Counted from the first letter of the stretch, positions 21,842 through 33,530 are shown. The stretch: 64,000 bases of DNA from Chelonoidis abingdonii (GCF_003597395.2 NC_133770.1:294586023-294650022), one strand, 5' to 3'. Numbers and translations are program-made. Notes: generated by a model from the sequence alone, not told the origin.

Positions 21842-22560
21842 CAGTAACTCCTCACTTACAGTTGTCCTGGCTAACATTGTTTCATTGTTATGTTGCTGAC
21901 CAATTAGGGAACATGCTCGTTTAAAGTCGCACAATGCTCCCTTATAACATTGTTTGGCAGCTGCCTGCTTTGTCCACTGCTTGCAGGAAAAGCAGCCCTT
22001 TGGAGCTAGCTGGTGGGGGCTTGGAACCAGGGTGGACTGGCAGCCCCCCTATCAGCTCCCCGCTCCCCTAAGTTCTCTGTGCAGCAGCCGCTCAGCTACC
22101 AATTACCAGCAGTTCTGCTGTCCGTCCCTCCGCTGCCTTGTGCTGCTCCTGCCCTCTGCCTTGGGGAGCTGCTCCCGCACGGATGGCTCTATGTATTTAG
22201 CCGCCCCAAGCACGGCAGTCAGGCAGCTTTCGGTGGCACGCCTGTGGGAGGTCCGACAGTAACACAGATTCAGCAATGTGCCTGCAAGAGGTCTGCCAGT
22301 TTGGCGACATGCTTGCGAGAGGTCCGCTGGTGCCACCGCTGAATTGCCACCAAAGCCATGAGACTGGTGGACCTCCCGCAGGCATGCCGCCGAAGGCAGC
22401 CTGACTGCCGCCCTTGCAGGGACCAGCAGGCCGCCCCTCACGACTTGCCGCCCCAGGCACACGCTTGCCGCACTGGTGCCTGGAGCCGCCCTGTGCTCCC
22501 GGGAGCCTCGTGCTTGCTGTGCAGGGGGAAGGGTAGATGGGAGCTAATGTCAGGGTGCCT
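21842..22560 (+). mobile_element. Tigger-like (Tc1/mariner type) element, 3' truncated
   Basis: Starts CAGTAACTCCTCACTTAC after a TA at 21840-21841. The body matches the full copy at 42833-43851 (AATTAGGGAACATGCTCG, TGCTTGCAGGAA, TGGGGGCTTGGAACCAGGGT). It is split by a hAT MITE at 22178-22493 and resumes from 22502 to about 22560. The right terminus was not found, so the copy is truncated near a CR1 end. No transposase remains. Confidence 0.8.
22178..22493 (-). mobile_element. hAT MITE nested in the Tigger-like element
   Basis: Ends CACGGATGGCTC on the left and GAGCCGCCCTG on the right are inverted. It is flanked by an exact TGCTCCCG duplication (22170-22177, 22494-22501) that lies within Tigger-like sequence. 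The interior repeats GCGGGAGGTCC-like words. Related to 38722-39003 in the opposite orientation. Confidence 0.9.
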
Positions 22561-22604
22561 TGAGGAATGTTGTCAGCATGCAGGTCCAGTGGCTGGAAAC
22601 TGAA

Positions 22605-22740
22605 GCGAGATAAATTCAGTCTGGAAATGAAGCGCAAAATGTTAACTGTGAGGAAGATCAACCCAGGGAACCATTTACTAAGGGATGTGGTGGGTTTGCC
22701 ATCACTTGAAGTGTTTCAGTCAAGATTGTATCTCATGTAT
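22605..22740 (+). mobile_element. CR1 LINE 3' fragment
   Basis: GAAGCGAGATAAATTCAG, GGAAATGAAGCGCAAAATG and GGTTTGCCATCACTTGAAG appear in the order of a CR1 3' untranslated region. The minus-strand copy at 24950-25190 is the same segment reversed. Confidence 0.75.
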
Positions 22741-24949
22741 CTCATGCTGGGGGCCAAGAAAGGCATTCAGATAGTCTGGAGAATTCACGATTGGCTTCTG
22801 TTGGCTAGTTGCCTAAATCAGCCAATCAAGGAACGGAAACACCACCACCCAAACTACCCAGCACCGTGTGAGTTGTGAATAGCTGCAATTAACGGCTTTT
22901 GCCAGCAATCTGCCCATCAAGAATTGCTCAGATTTCAAGCATTTTGTGTCCTGCTCTTGGACAACTTTTGAACAGTAAAAAAGGGCAAAATGAATCAAAT
23001 AAATTATTTGCTGAGACTTATTCACTCAGCTCCACTAGTAAGTGAACAAGGTCTTTTTATTGCCCCCGTACAACCCACACTATGACAACGTAGTGCTTTG
23101 TCCTCTCTAGTTGTTAGACCATATGTAAATTTGTCTGCTACTGTCTCTGAGCAAAGAGCCATAACTCAAGGTGTTAAAGTTCATGCTTTGAGATCAACAA
23201 TCCTGGCGTTCAGCCCCCAGAGGTGAACAGGCGCATCACTGCCCCTGCTTGCCACTGTATATGCTACACCTGCTAGCCATCTGTGAACAGCTTTGGCAAC
23301 CTGTATTGATTTACTCTCTGTGTAACCCTTCCACTGCTCTGCCAGTGCTACTGTGCTACTTTTGGCCATTAGAATGCCATGGAAATCAAGGCGCAATAAG
23401 CTGATGATGCAATGGAACCGCACAGCAGATGTGTTCTACCTGAATGTGCTTAGTAGGTTTAGAAGTATAGCACGTGGCTTCTACCTGTATGTACTTGTTA
23501 CTGCATGACACCAATATGTTTCACTGGAATGCACCTCGAATACTGGGCACTTCGGCTGGCATGTTCTCTATGGGCAGGACATTTGACATCATGGCAGATA
23601 AGTTCCACCTATGACAACCTAAACTGTTAAAGCTGCCCAGAACCTGTGCCGTCGCACCTGGAATAGTTTGCAGTCTTCCAGAGGTTAAATAATATGTACA
23701 GGAAGTAAAGAACTAAATATATGTCTGACTATGTATAGCAGGCTGGCAAGATGTATTGCCCAATGTGTTAAAAGACCAAAGGAAAGTTGGAAAGAAAGAT
23801 GATCTGCATTGTAATGATTGCGCTTCTGTAGCCTGTGGCATCAAAACGTCATCTCGTTTATGCATGCTACTAAAATTTTAGCAATAATTCTCTCCAGCCT
23901 CTCCATGCACAAACCTTTGCTATGAGTCTGTCCTCTGAGTCACCTTTAAGAAAAAAAATTATAGTTGCCTTTCATTCCTCCTTGGAGAGGCATAAAGTTT
24001 GCTCTGCTTCGGGACTGGTAGTATTAGTGGATTTAATATCATGCCTGGGTCATCGTGTGTGCAGGGTTTGTAAGTGACTGGGATGCATCTGTTAGAAGGT
24101 GAGAGAGGTGAACAATGGCTTAGATCAAAGATTTATAGAATCCCATGAGGATGCATTTGAATAGAAAGCATTTGCCTTGATCATAGACTTCCCCTGCCTT
24201 TGTATAATATTAACCTGGATAAATGTAGACCAAACCTCAAGCTGCTCTCCAAAGTAAACATCTCTGTGCTCTTCCAGGTCCAAATGGCATCCATTTACAT
24301 GGTGCCTTTCTTCCAGGAGCGTCCTAAAGCACTTTACTGTCTGTAGGCCCACTTGTCAAACCTGAGGGGCTAAGTCGGGGAACCTTGCTTGGCTTTTGAG
24401 TGCCCAAGTCAGCAGTTAGGTATTTAGACACCGCCAGTGAGAACCAATTTCAACACTGGAAACCCTCATTTAGCCTCTGGAGTTTGAAAATACATACAGG
24501 AGAGAAGGATTCCTCACCTCGCATCGATGGTGGGGATGTCAGCAGCTTCTTATCCTCCCAGGCACCTAGGCTATTTGGTGCTGGAAGCAAATATCAGATC
24601 TGCACAGTGGCCCAAGTATTGGAGTGATTTTGGCTCAAGTATATTCACTGTGCCATCCCTAAAGCAGGTCGAGCCTCGTAAGACCTGTAACCTGGGGCTT
24701 TGAGTGCCGAGGGAGGTGTTGATCTGGTTGGGGCTCAATGGTAACAGTGAACACAAAATGAGGCGTTAGAAGGATGGGATTTAAAAGCTCAGAAGGAATT
24801 CTTGTGGGACCCAGGACCAATAAACTGCACAGCCAGTAGCAGCACCTTCTGTCCCCCACCAATTGTGGGCCTGGGCCTGAGAAGTGCCGAGCAGCTGTAA
24901 TTTCCATGGGTGCTGCACTGAAAGAGGTCAGTTCACCACCAAGATCAAC
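22741..24949. other. no recognised feature
   Basis: About 2.2 kb of low-GC sequence without genes. The right half (24250-24450) has weak resemblance to old amniote repeats but cannot be classed. Confidence 0.4.
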
Positions 24950-25510
24950 AGATTCATAGATTCAAAGACCATTCTGATCATTTAGTGTGAGCTCCCATGT
25001 AGTGCAGGCCAGCGAACTTCTCTGGAATAATTCCTAGAGCAGATCTTTTAGAAAAAACATCCCATCTTGATTTAAAAATTGTCACTGAGGGAGAATCCAA
25101 CGCAGCCTTTGGTAAGTTATTCCTATGGTTAATTTCCCTTGCTGTTAAAAAGTTACACCTTATTTCCTGTCTGAATTTGTCTAGCTTCAACTTCCAGCCA
25201 TTGGATTATGTTAGACCTGTCTCTGGTGGACTGAAGAGCCCATTATTAAATATTTGTTCCCCACGTAGATACTTTTAGATTGTGATCAAGTCACCTTTAA
25301 CCTTCTCTTTGTTGAGCTGTATAGATTGAGCTCTTTGAGTCTGACACTATAAGGCAGGTGTTCTAATCCTTTAATCAGTCTCAGGGCTCTTCTCTGAACC
25401 ATCTCCAATTTATCAGCATCTTTCTTGAATTGTGGGCAGCAGATCGCGACACAGTATTCCAGCAGTAGTTGCACCGGTGCCAAATACTGAGGTAAATAAC
25501 CTCTCTGCTC
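24950..25510 (-). mobile_element. CR1 LINE: ORF2 C-terminus plus 3' UTR
   Basis: Minus strand. The segment 25483-25286 encodes a C-terminal ORF2 trace with LEYCVAICCPQFKKD, then LEMVQRRALRLIKGLEHLPY and a final RLKELNLYS, typical of the end of CR1 reverse transcriptase proteins. The 3' UTR follows down to an AATCTATGAATC-like end at 24950. The copy is 5' truncated, as is usual for LINEs, and carries several changes but is still readable. Confidence 0.85.
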
Positions 25511-26835
25511 CTACTCTTAAGGAAGTAAAGTCGTTGTCAAGACTGGACAGAAGCCACTAGAAAGGGAGGGAAAGAAGCAGCCTAGAACTTCTTGAAGACT
25601 GAGTTTGGTCTATTCCACTGGGGTCTGACTTGAGAAGACCACTTGACACTGCTACAGGGTTAGCTGCAGCTTTAACCCCTCTCTGGTCTCTCCGAGGGCA
25701 TCCCCTGAGGTGTCAGGCCTCTCCCCTGCCCCCGTCTTGGGTTGGAATCCCATGGTTCTCCCACTCAGACGGAGTCTCGGCTGCAGCTGCCTGTGTACCA
25801 ACCATAATGGCTCAGTAGGTCTGATTGGGCTCAGCCCCTGCAGCTCTTCCCTCCGGCAGCCATGACCAGTGGTTAATCCAGTGGCCACACAGGTCTCTTA
25901 AAACAAAGTATTATTTAATCGTAACAGTAGGAGGGCACAGAGCATGAGAGAAAAAGGATGTTAGTGCAATAAAACAGCCTCCCTGCATGTCTGTCTCCCC
26001 AGAGGCTTATCCTCCCCTTGGAAGCTTATAACAATACCTTGCTCTTATATAGCACTTTTCACCAGCAGATCTCAAACCTAGTTGTATCGGTGACTGCGAT
26101 AACATGCTGAGTGACTCTCACACCCTGGAGGCCAGTGAACAATAAATAAAAGCTTTTCTTCTTCCCGAGTTGCTGTGGAGCTGCAGACTCATCCCAGCTC
26201 TGCAATTCTTCTCTCTAACCTCCCGTCCTCAATCTCTGGCTCCAGATGCTGGCATTTTGTTTATGAAGGTCTTGATGGGGTTTGCTCTGATCTCAGGAGG
26301 GATCTGTTGTAATTCATCTCAGCTGGAAAGGTTGCAAATCTGATTAAGCAAAGTCATCCATAACCATAACTTCTATTGACCTGAGGAGACGGGATTGGGA
26401 TGACGTCTACTGAAGCCATTCTGAAGGGTGTCATTCGGGACTGTCACTTTTATTGCTTTATAGGCCCAGCTGGTACTGATTGAAAAGCTGACTGCATCTG
26501 ATCCACAACAAAATATTCGTTTTAAAATCAGAATATTTGGGTTTTTTAAAAAAAATTCTGCAAATCATCCAGGATTTTGTTGGAATAAAACACAACAAAA
26601 CAAAATCAAAACCTGAAAACAACATCCATTCCGGCTGTATTTTTCCACCAACAAAATCTGGAAAATCTTGACAGAAGCAGAAAGGTTCACGAGAACGTTT
26701 CTGTTTTGTCGCGAAGCCACTTACCTTTGAAAAAAGTTTTGATGGAGAATTTTCAACCACTTCTAGCCTCTGGCTTTTGTTTCCTCCCATTACATGTTTA
26801 ACAGCTATAATAATAAATATATGGAGATCTACCTA
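25511..26835. other. no gene recognised
   Basis: Includes AT-rich sequence (26490-26740) with TTTTGTTGGAA-like words also seen near 48600 and 58600, and a TATATAGCACTTTTCACC word near 26048 typical of the tail of an old SINE. Nothing firm. Confidence 0.4.
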
Positions 26836-26996
26836 TCTCATAGAGCTGGAAGGGACCCTGAAAGGTCATTGAGTCCAGCCCATTGCCTTCACTAGCAGGA
26901 CCAAGTATGGCTTTTGCCCCAGATCCCTAAGTGGCTCCTTCAAGGATTGAATGCACGACCCTGGGTTTAAGGCTCAAACCACTGAGCTCCCCCCAA
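26836..26996 (-). mobile_element. tRNA-derived SINE with CR1-type tail
   Basis: On the minus strand a tRNA-like head with A-box sequence GCTCAGTGGTTTGAGC (about 26985) and B-box-like GCATTCAATCC (about 26948) is followed by a middle region and a tail reading CCTTTCAGGGTCCCTTCC. SINEs of turtles are known to borrow the CR1 3' tail, which lets LINE machinery copy them. Confidence 0.75.
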
Positions 26997-27164
26997 TTGA
27001 GTGTCTCTACTCATTTAAATGTTTTAAAAATCAGGGTATGAATTGGGGCTGGCAAATTAGCTCTATTTGAATGACTATTTGCAAACATTTGTCCAGTTCC
27101 AGACAATCAGATCTTCCCTTGCTAAAAATGTGAGCCTAACTGCTGTCTGAGCTTGTGGAACAGA

Positions 27165-27390
27165 GGCAGATGTAGCAGCATGGAAGCAGTGTGTTCTAGT
27201 GAATATAGCAACAGACAGGGAATCAGGAGTTTTGAGCCACGGTCCGAGCTCTGCCACTGACTTGCTGTGTGGCCTTGGGTGAGTCATTTGCCTTCTCCTG
27301 GCCTCTGTTTCCCTTCCCATCATTTGTCTATTTTCTTGCTTACATCATGAGCACTTTACGGCAGGGACTGTGCCTGTACAGCACCTGGTG
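27165..27390 (+). mobile_element. CORE/MIR-type SINE
   Basis: GAGCTCTGCCACTGACTTGC, then GTGTGGCCTTGGGTGAGTCA, TCTGTTTCCCTTCCC and GGCAGGGACTGTGCCTGTAC give the full expected order of a CORE-SINE. Confidence 0.75.
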
Positions 27391-28386
27391 CAACGGAGGT
27401 GTGCTTTGTAGGAGTTTTGAAGTGCCACTTTTAACACAAACAATAAGTGATCCTCCAGACAGCCAGGGCAATCCAACGAGCTGAGTCCTAGCACATCTGT
27501 GCAACCTGTTCCCCACAGAAACAAAGATGTCCTGGTAAAATGTACTTGCCCGGTGTGTGTGGGTGTGGACTTCTGCTCTCAAGTCAATAAAATCAGTTTG
27601 TGCTCCAGGGTATTCATTCCTTCAGGTAGCAGAGCAGTCCCCTTAGCTCACTCCCTTCCAGCCTGCAGCTTTGTGTGAATACTCTCTGTGATGCCGTCTA
27701 CATGAGTGGCAGATGACCATGCTGAGCAATGGAGGGTCTGTGACCTATGAAACTCTCTCTGCCATCAGTCGGTCAGGTAGTAGAATGGGTTTTATTTAAA
27801 GCTCTTTCTATATAAATCTGGTAGGTGAGGCAGGCACCTATAATGTAGACTCCACTGAACAGGTCATGACTTCAGCCTAGGCCCGTGGGCCCTGGTTTGT
27901 TTGGAGATATCAGTACAACAGTCTCTCAAATGCTATTTCAGCTACTTCCACACTTTAGATGGGAACCAACTTTGTTGTTTTTAAACGACGTCATTTTTTT
28001 TAAAAAAAGGTTCAGAATGAATTTAGTTATGGGCAATGGTTTTGAGTTGGTTGTAATTAACGACTCTGTGTGTGTGTATGAAAGAGAGAGAACCACTGCT
28101 CTCAACTACATGAAACCAGAATTTTTCCTATGATGTGTCATAGGCTCCATATTTGCTATCAGATAATGGCAATTCTCCTTTAGCCCAAGTGGTAGGGCAA
28201 TGGGTCTTTGCACGAGTTCTAGCTGATCTTCCATTGTGGAGTTCAGTGTGGCTGCGGTGTGCAACCCATTGTTATCTGAAAAGGCCTCACTGTCTAGGTA
28301 GCTGTGACATTATTTTATCCAAACCGATCTGGCTCATCTATAATGCAGAAGTGTAAGATTTTTGGACACGGAGGTGTTCAAATGTA
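27391..28386. other. no recognised feature
   Basis: No gene. Short GT and GA runs near 28067-28092. Confidence 0.4.
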
Positions 28387-28479
28387 GCCCATAGGGCTAG
28401 CTTGCCTCTACTATCCATACTGGTTTGTCTTCATTATATTTAGCTGCATGCCTCAAAGAGCATCTGGAGCTCCAGACAC

Positions 28480-29075
28480 GTGTCAGTGACTCATGGAGCA
28501 GGTGGTAGGGGACATGCATCTGTTGGAGTGTCTGGTATACCTGGATGACATTTATAGTGTTCGGGCACACTTTAGAAGAACACGAGACTCGGCTGTGCAA
28601 AGTCCTGTATCGTTTGGAACAGGCTGGCCTCAAGTTATCCTTAGACAAATGCATCTTCTGCCAGACATCCGTGCGATATGTGGGACACATAGTGTCTGCA
28701 GATGGTATAGCTACAGACCCAGAGAAGGTAAAGGCGGTAACCCCTGGCCGAGGCCCACAACTCTCAAGGAATTAAGGTCGTTTCTGGGATTCTGTGGCTA
28801 TTACTGCAAGTTTATCAAGAATTTTTCACACATCGTACATGCACTCACAGAGCTCACCAAGGGATACCCCCCTACAAATAAGAGGAAGGGGAACTCATCT
28901 CGGCATCAATACTTTAATGTGGGTGCACCTTTTGGAAAACGTGGACTGCTGAGTGTGAAGAAGCTTTCCATAAAATCATTCAACAGCTCATGCAAGCACC
29001 TGTTTTGGTGTACACTGATCCCACCCAGCCATATGAACTTCATGTCGATGCAAGCTACACTGGTTTAGGTGCTGT
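28480..29075 (+). pseudogene. Ty3/gypsy retrotransposon pol fragment (RT and RNase H)
   Basis: Reverse transcriptase palm with YLDD at about 28538-28549, then in a shifted frame FGHTLEEHETRL, LKLSLDKCIFC and VRYVGHIVSADGI-TDPEKV, the connection typical of Ty3/gypsy. In the first frame again come LKELRSFLGFCGYYCKFIKNFS (28765-28830) and, further on, RNase H traces near VYTDPTQPYELHVDAS (29007-29055). At least two frameshifts lie between these blocks. No integrase, protease or LTR is attached, so it is an isolated, dead piece. Gypsy RT copies element RNA into DNA in cytoplasmic particles. Confidence 0.9.
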
Positions 29076-30320
29076 TCTTCTCGGGCGATTCCTCCCTGGC
29101 ATAGTGCTCCTCCTGGCTCCTGTCCTGGGCTGTCCCCGATAGGTCCTGTCCTCCTCAGGCCTTGGTAGGTTCTCCCTGCTTCCTTTTCCAGGGCCTGCTC
29201 ACTGCTTCTTCCTCTCCCTGGAGCTCCAGCCCCGTCCCCTGGAGTTTCCCTCCTTTTTTCTTACTCTCCCCCTCTCCACCGGGAAAAAGATTTAAGGGGG
29301 CCATGCTCTCTAAACCCCAAAGGGATTACACATCCATATACTCCCACCGTCTCTTGCAGGATGAGAAGGCTACAAACAAGAAAAAAAGGAAGAAAAACCA
29401 ACTGAGCATCCAAAGAAAAAAGAATGAAACAACCTCCAAATGACTGATTTTGTGTAGAGAAACATCAGGACTTTTATAACTCAATCCAGCAGGCTGATGG
29501 TCAGCGGCGTTAGAATAATCATTGGGCCGAGGCACTCTCTCCAGCCGTACTCACTCATGTGGGCAGGTGGGCTGCATGGCAGCCAGAAGCTTCAAGCCTT
29601 TGGCTGAAGCTTTTGTTTTATTTAATGTCACTCACCGTGTGAAATTAGAGTTTTTATCACCAAATGAAAAAATGACTCTGGAAAAAACAAGAAGCCCAGG
29701 AACCATTCGTCTTCCCTCCTCCAAGGAAAATGTTGATTGTCTCCAGCTCCCCTTCTTAGAAATTTGCGCTGGACAATCTATGTTTTTAGTCAGATTAGGA
29801 TTCAAAGCCTCTTGTTTTTGTCCTGGATTTCTTCTAGTCCTATCCCCATCATCATGCTCTCTGCCTTGTTCTCTGATTCGTGTAGCGTTGCCCACAGAGA
29901 ATCCAAAGCCACATCAGCTCTTCCTAAAAAGCATTGAGGCCTTGTGGTGACGGTCTTGGGGGAGTTGCTTTGTGCTGGAATGGGCCTCTTGTGCATTGAC
30001 ACGGTGCTAATGGAGGCATCGCCAGCTACGGGTCACCTGCTGACCTGGGGGAGGAGTGGGCACCTAGAATGCAAATGCCTGGCATTGGCTACCTTGAATT
30101 ATCCTCAATAATAAAATGGAAACACAGGAGCCCAAATCTGCTCTCAGTGACAAACATGAAATGCCACGGGAGGCTTAACTAGGGTTCCCCGGCTGTGATT
30201 TAAGGGAGGGTTTGACTCACAAGGCCAAATTAAATAATTCATTATCCCAACTATACACATAAAATGATGGGATCTAAATTAGCTGTTACCTCTCAAGAAA
30301 GAGATCTTGGAAACATTGTT
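29076..30320. other. no gene; possible repeat
   Basis: A pyrimidine-rich stretch (29090-29290) is followed by ordinary sequence. Open frames on both strands at 29522-29950 overlap and lack domains. I suspect a repetitive element but cannot define ends. Confidence 0.35.
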
Positions 30321-30324
30321 AAGG

Positions 30325-30805
30325 CTACAATTTAGTCACGGGTATTTTTAGTAAAAGTCAGGGATGAGTCACAGGCAACAAACAAAAACTCACGGCCCGT
30401 GACATGTGCCTGACTTTCATTAAAAATCCCCCTAATTAAATTTCAGGTGTGTGGGGTACTCCTGCTGATGCTGTTGTTCCTGAGGGGGGTGCTCTGGGGC
30501 CTTGCCTCTGCTGGGGAGGGCGCTCCGGAGCCCTGACGATGCTGGGGATAGGGGGACAGCCCGGGGCCACTCTGCTGCTGCTGCTGGCGTGGCCCAGGGC
30601 ACTGCTGTTGCTCCCCAACCGCTGCTTTGGGGCTGTGCCCAGAACCAACTGCCTGGAGTCACCTGAGCAGCAGCTGTTGTGGCTGGCCCTGGGCCACCCC
30701 AGCTGCTCAGGTGGCCCATGAGTCAGCTACACCAGCCACTACAGGAGTCACGGAGGTCCCAGAAAGTCATGGAATCTATGACCTCTGTGACAGACTCACA
30801 GCCTT
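30325..30805. repeat. interspersed repeat with self-complementary ends
   Basis: TAGTCACGGGTATTTTTAGT near 30333 pairs in part with TGACTTTCATTAAAAATCCC near 30411. GAGTCACGGAGGTCC and CTATGACCTCTGTGACA at 30745-30792 give a second inverted pair. GC-rich interior (30480-30720). Likely nonautonomous DNA element; superfamily unknown. Confidence 0.5.
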
Positions 30806-30821
30806 GGTCCTTGTGGACAGG

Positions 30822-31190
30822 CAGGGCCGGCGCTTCCATTGAGGTGAACTAGGCAATCGCCTAGGGCGCCAGGATTTTCGGGGGGCGGCATTTTGCCGGG
30901 GGGGGGCAGCAGGTGGCTCTGGTGGACCTGCCGCTGTCGTGCCTGCGGAGGGTCTGTTGGTCCACGGCTCCGGTGGAGCTGCCGCAGGCATGCCTGCGGA
31001 TGGTCTGCTGGTCCCGCCCGGCTCTGGTGGACCTCCTGCAGGCACGGCTGCGGCAACTCCGCCGGAGCCGCAGACCAACGGACCCTCCACAGAAATGGCT
31101 GTGGCAGCTCCACTGGAGCCGCGGGAGCGGCGCGCGGGGCGGCGAAATGGCTGTGCGCCTAGGGCGCGAAAAACTCTAGCACCGATCCTG
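30822..31190. mobile_element. hAT MITE, 369 bp, perfect 8-bp duplication
   Basis: Begins CAGGGCCGGCGCTTCC and ends AGCACCGATCCTG. It is flanked by TGGACAGG at 30814-30821 and 31191-31198, exact. Interior words (GGTGGACCTGCCGC, GGAGCTGCCGCAGGC) match the copy at 20843-21197. The insertion appears to lie in the 5' part of the CR1 fragment that continues at 31191. Confidence 0.9.
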
Positions 31191-31445
31191 TGGACAGGTC
31201 TCTGAAAACATCCACTCAGTGTGCAGTGGCAGTCAAAAAAGTGAACAGAATGTTGGGAATCCTCAGGAAAGGGATAGATAATAAGACAGAAAATATCATT
31301 TTGCCTCTATAAAAAATCGATGGTACCCCACATCTTGAATACTGCATGCAGATGTGGTCGCCCCATCTAATAAAAGATGCATTGGAATTGGAAATGGTTC
31401 AGAAAAGGGCAACAAATATGATTAGTGGCACGGAACTGCTTCCGT
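31191..31445 (+). mobile_element. CR1-type LINE ORF2 C-terminal fragment
   Basis: Encodes traces of the ORF2 end: VKKVNRMLGILRKGIDNKTE, then ILPL, then LEYCMQMWSPHLIKD and LEMVQKRATNMI. One frame break lies between the blocks. This is a different CR1 subfamily from the one at 24950. Upstream sequence may continue across the hAT insertion at 30822-31190. Confidence 0.8.
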
Positions 31446-31983
31446 ATGACGAGCTGAGCCAGAATCCAGCATCTGAACAACACCTCAGAATGACAAGGGT
31501 GACTCATCTCTCTACTGAGCCCTGGGTCTTATCACCACCAGACACACAGGTTTTCAGACTCCAGAACTGGATCTGAATTTTGCAGCGTGGGCCCTTCTGT
31601 GGAGAAGATCTAACATTTCTGAGGGTGAAGCTCCACCTGGCTATGAGAACCACTGCCTGGTCCAAAAGCGCCCCTACAGTGGACACCCTACAGCCGTGAT
31701 GCTCAGACTGAGGCTCTTCAATGGGTCTTCTGCAGCTCTTTGCAGCACATGATATTAAAACATGGTGTGATTTCATTATTAGCCAGTCAAAGTTATTAAC
31801 CAATCAGAGTGCATTTACTAGGTTATTAACCAATCGTAGTTGATACAATAATAATATTTGATCAGTCATTTTGCTGTGAGAATAACAAATATACACTAAA
31901 TATTGCCCCCATCATACTGTTTAAATCTGAATCTATGGTACTATAGTAAGCAATGAATTCATACTATTGTGGCTCTTTTAGAT
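31446..31983. other. no recognised feature
   Basis: No gene or clear repeat. AT-rich toward the right end. Confidence 0.4.
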
Positions 31984-32163
31984 AATCATAGAATATCAGG
32001 GTTGGAAGGGACCTCAGGAGTCATCTAGTCCAACCCCTGCTCAAAGCAGGACCAATCCCCAGACAGATTTTTACTTCAGTTCCCAAAACAGCCCTCTCAA
32101 GGATTGAACACACAAGCCTGAGTTTAGCAGGGTAGTGCTCAAACCACTGATCTATCCCTCCCT
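31984..32163 (-). mobile_element. tRNA-derived SINE with CR1-type tail
   Basis: On the minus strand the tRNA-like head shows an A-box word ATCAGTGGTTTGAGC and a B-box-like TGTTCAATCC. The plus-strand left end ATCATAGAATATCAGGGTTG is the CR1-type tail, almost identical to that at 61508. Confidence 0.8.
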
Positions 32164-32508
32164 TGCTTATGTAACACTCACTCACTCACTCATGCCCGTC
32201 ACCCCAATCGGGATATGGGCCGCCAACCACAGAGCTCCAGAGTCCTCTATCCTGGGCCATTCGCTCTAGCTGGTTCCAGGTATAGCCCATTTTTTTGCTT
32301 ATGTAATGTTGACTGCTAATTTGGCTCCTGAACCACTGAGGTTTGAGTATCTGCTCTCAGGCATGAAATTTATCAGAGATTTCTACTACCCTGTGCTGAC
32401 CCATTTCTCGGGTGACCATTCCCACACTCTTACTCCCTTGCCCTAGTGGAACCAGCTGCCAGTGGTAATATAACATGTGCTGCATCACAGTGTCATTTTA
32501 GAGCTACA
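32164..32508. other. no firm feature
   Basis: Contains CACTCACTCACTC and a CCCCAATCGGGATATGGGCC word that may be a LINE 3' UTR remnant; not firm enough to call. Confidence 0.3.
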
Positions 32509-32822
32509 GCAGGGTTACCAGCTCTCATGATTTTATCACTAGTTGCACGATACTTGGGTTTTTCCTTAAAGATCCCAGCTCCCGGAATCATGGGATTATG
32601 CAAGCAGCTCAGCTCTCATAAAGAAAAAAAAAAGAGAGAGAGAGAGAGAAGGAAATTTCTAACCCTCATGGTTTTGGGGAAAAGGTAAAAATGCAAATCC
32701 TAAAGGCTCAATGCCTCCTCCCCCCCCACCCCACAAATAATATATCTTAAAATCTTGTGATTTTTAAGCCAGTCTCATGATTTTGAAGTCTGACTCATGC
32801 TGTTTGAATGCTTGGCAACAGC
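32509..32822. mobile_element. candidate MITE
   Basis: CAGGGTTACCAGCTCTCATG at the left and a right end that reverses to CTGTTGCCAAGC are weakly inverted. CTCATGATTTT appears at both ends, at about 32523 and 32775. An AG microsatellite (32634-32650) and C runs lie inside. Confidence 0.45.
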
Positions 32823-33335
32823 AATAACTTTACAGTATCTGTTTTATGGCACCTGGCTGCACTATGCAGGATTCATTTTGAGGCATTAAGAAGTGAAGTT
32901 TAATATGCTGAAAATGAGTTTTAAATTGATTAAAGTTTATGAACAATACAGGCTACATGATAAGTAGGTCACTTGAATGTTTCCATTTTTTTAAAAACTA
33001 GTTCTTGATGAAAATTAATCTATTTCCCTACATTTCATTTTTTTGCACCCTTTATATGTTGGCTTGATTGCTGTCGATTTGTTTCTTTAATGTAAGCAAT
33101 TAAATGGTTGATAGTTTTGCTGGCTTTCAATTATCTTCCTGCCTGACAATTGCTCCAGCTGTAACTAATTTTCTTTCTCTATGTTCATAATCCAGATCAC
33201 ATCCTGCAGCCATCAGGAGTGGCAGGTGTTAGTTAAGGTGAAGGAGGAAGAGTTGCTTTGTGCCCTGAGCAGAGGCTGGAGAAGTTGGATTTCCTTAGTC
33301 TGCCACTAATTCACTGTGTGGCATTTGGCATTACT
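32823..33335. other. AT-rich unique sequence, candidate conserved noncoding element
   Basis: No repeat seen. Words such as GCAATTAAATGG and CAATTATC are homeodomain-like sites, and the stretch is free of the mobile elements that crowd around it. Any regulatory role is inference. Confidence 0.3.
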
Positions 33336-33337
33336 AA

Positions 33338-33530
33338 CGGCTATGTCTACACTGCATCTCTGAGGTGTAATTCCCAGCTCATGTAGGCATACATATACTA
33401 GATCTGCTCCAGCTAGCACCTAAGAATTGCAATTTCACTGCAGTGGCATGGGTGGTGGATTGGGCTAGCTACCCAAATACAACCTTGTCTGAGAAGCCAG
33501 CTGTGTATTTGGGCGGTGTGACCCAAGGAA
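33338..33530 (+). mobile_element. partial MITE
   Basis: Starts GGCTATGTCTACACTGC, the terminus type shared by several MITEs here (5608, 13903, 45095). The matching right terminus was not found, so this is a half element. Confidence 0.45.

Noticed and set aside
26930..26996. tRNA gene on the minus strand
   Set aside because: A- and B-box-like words are present, but the body does not fold as an intact tRNA and continues into a SINE tail. The same holds at 32100-32163 and 61620-61690.
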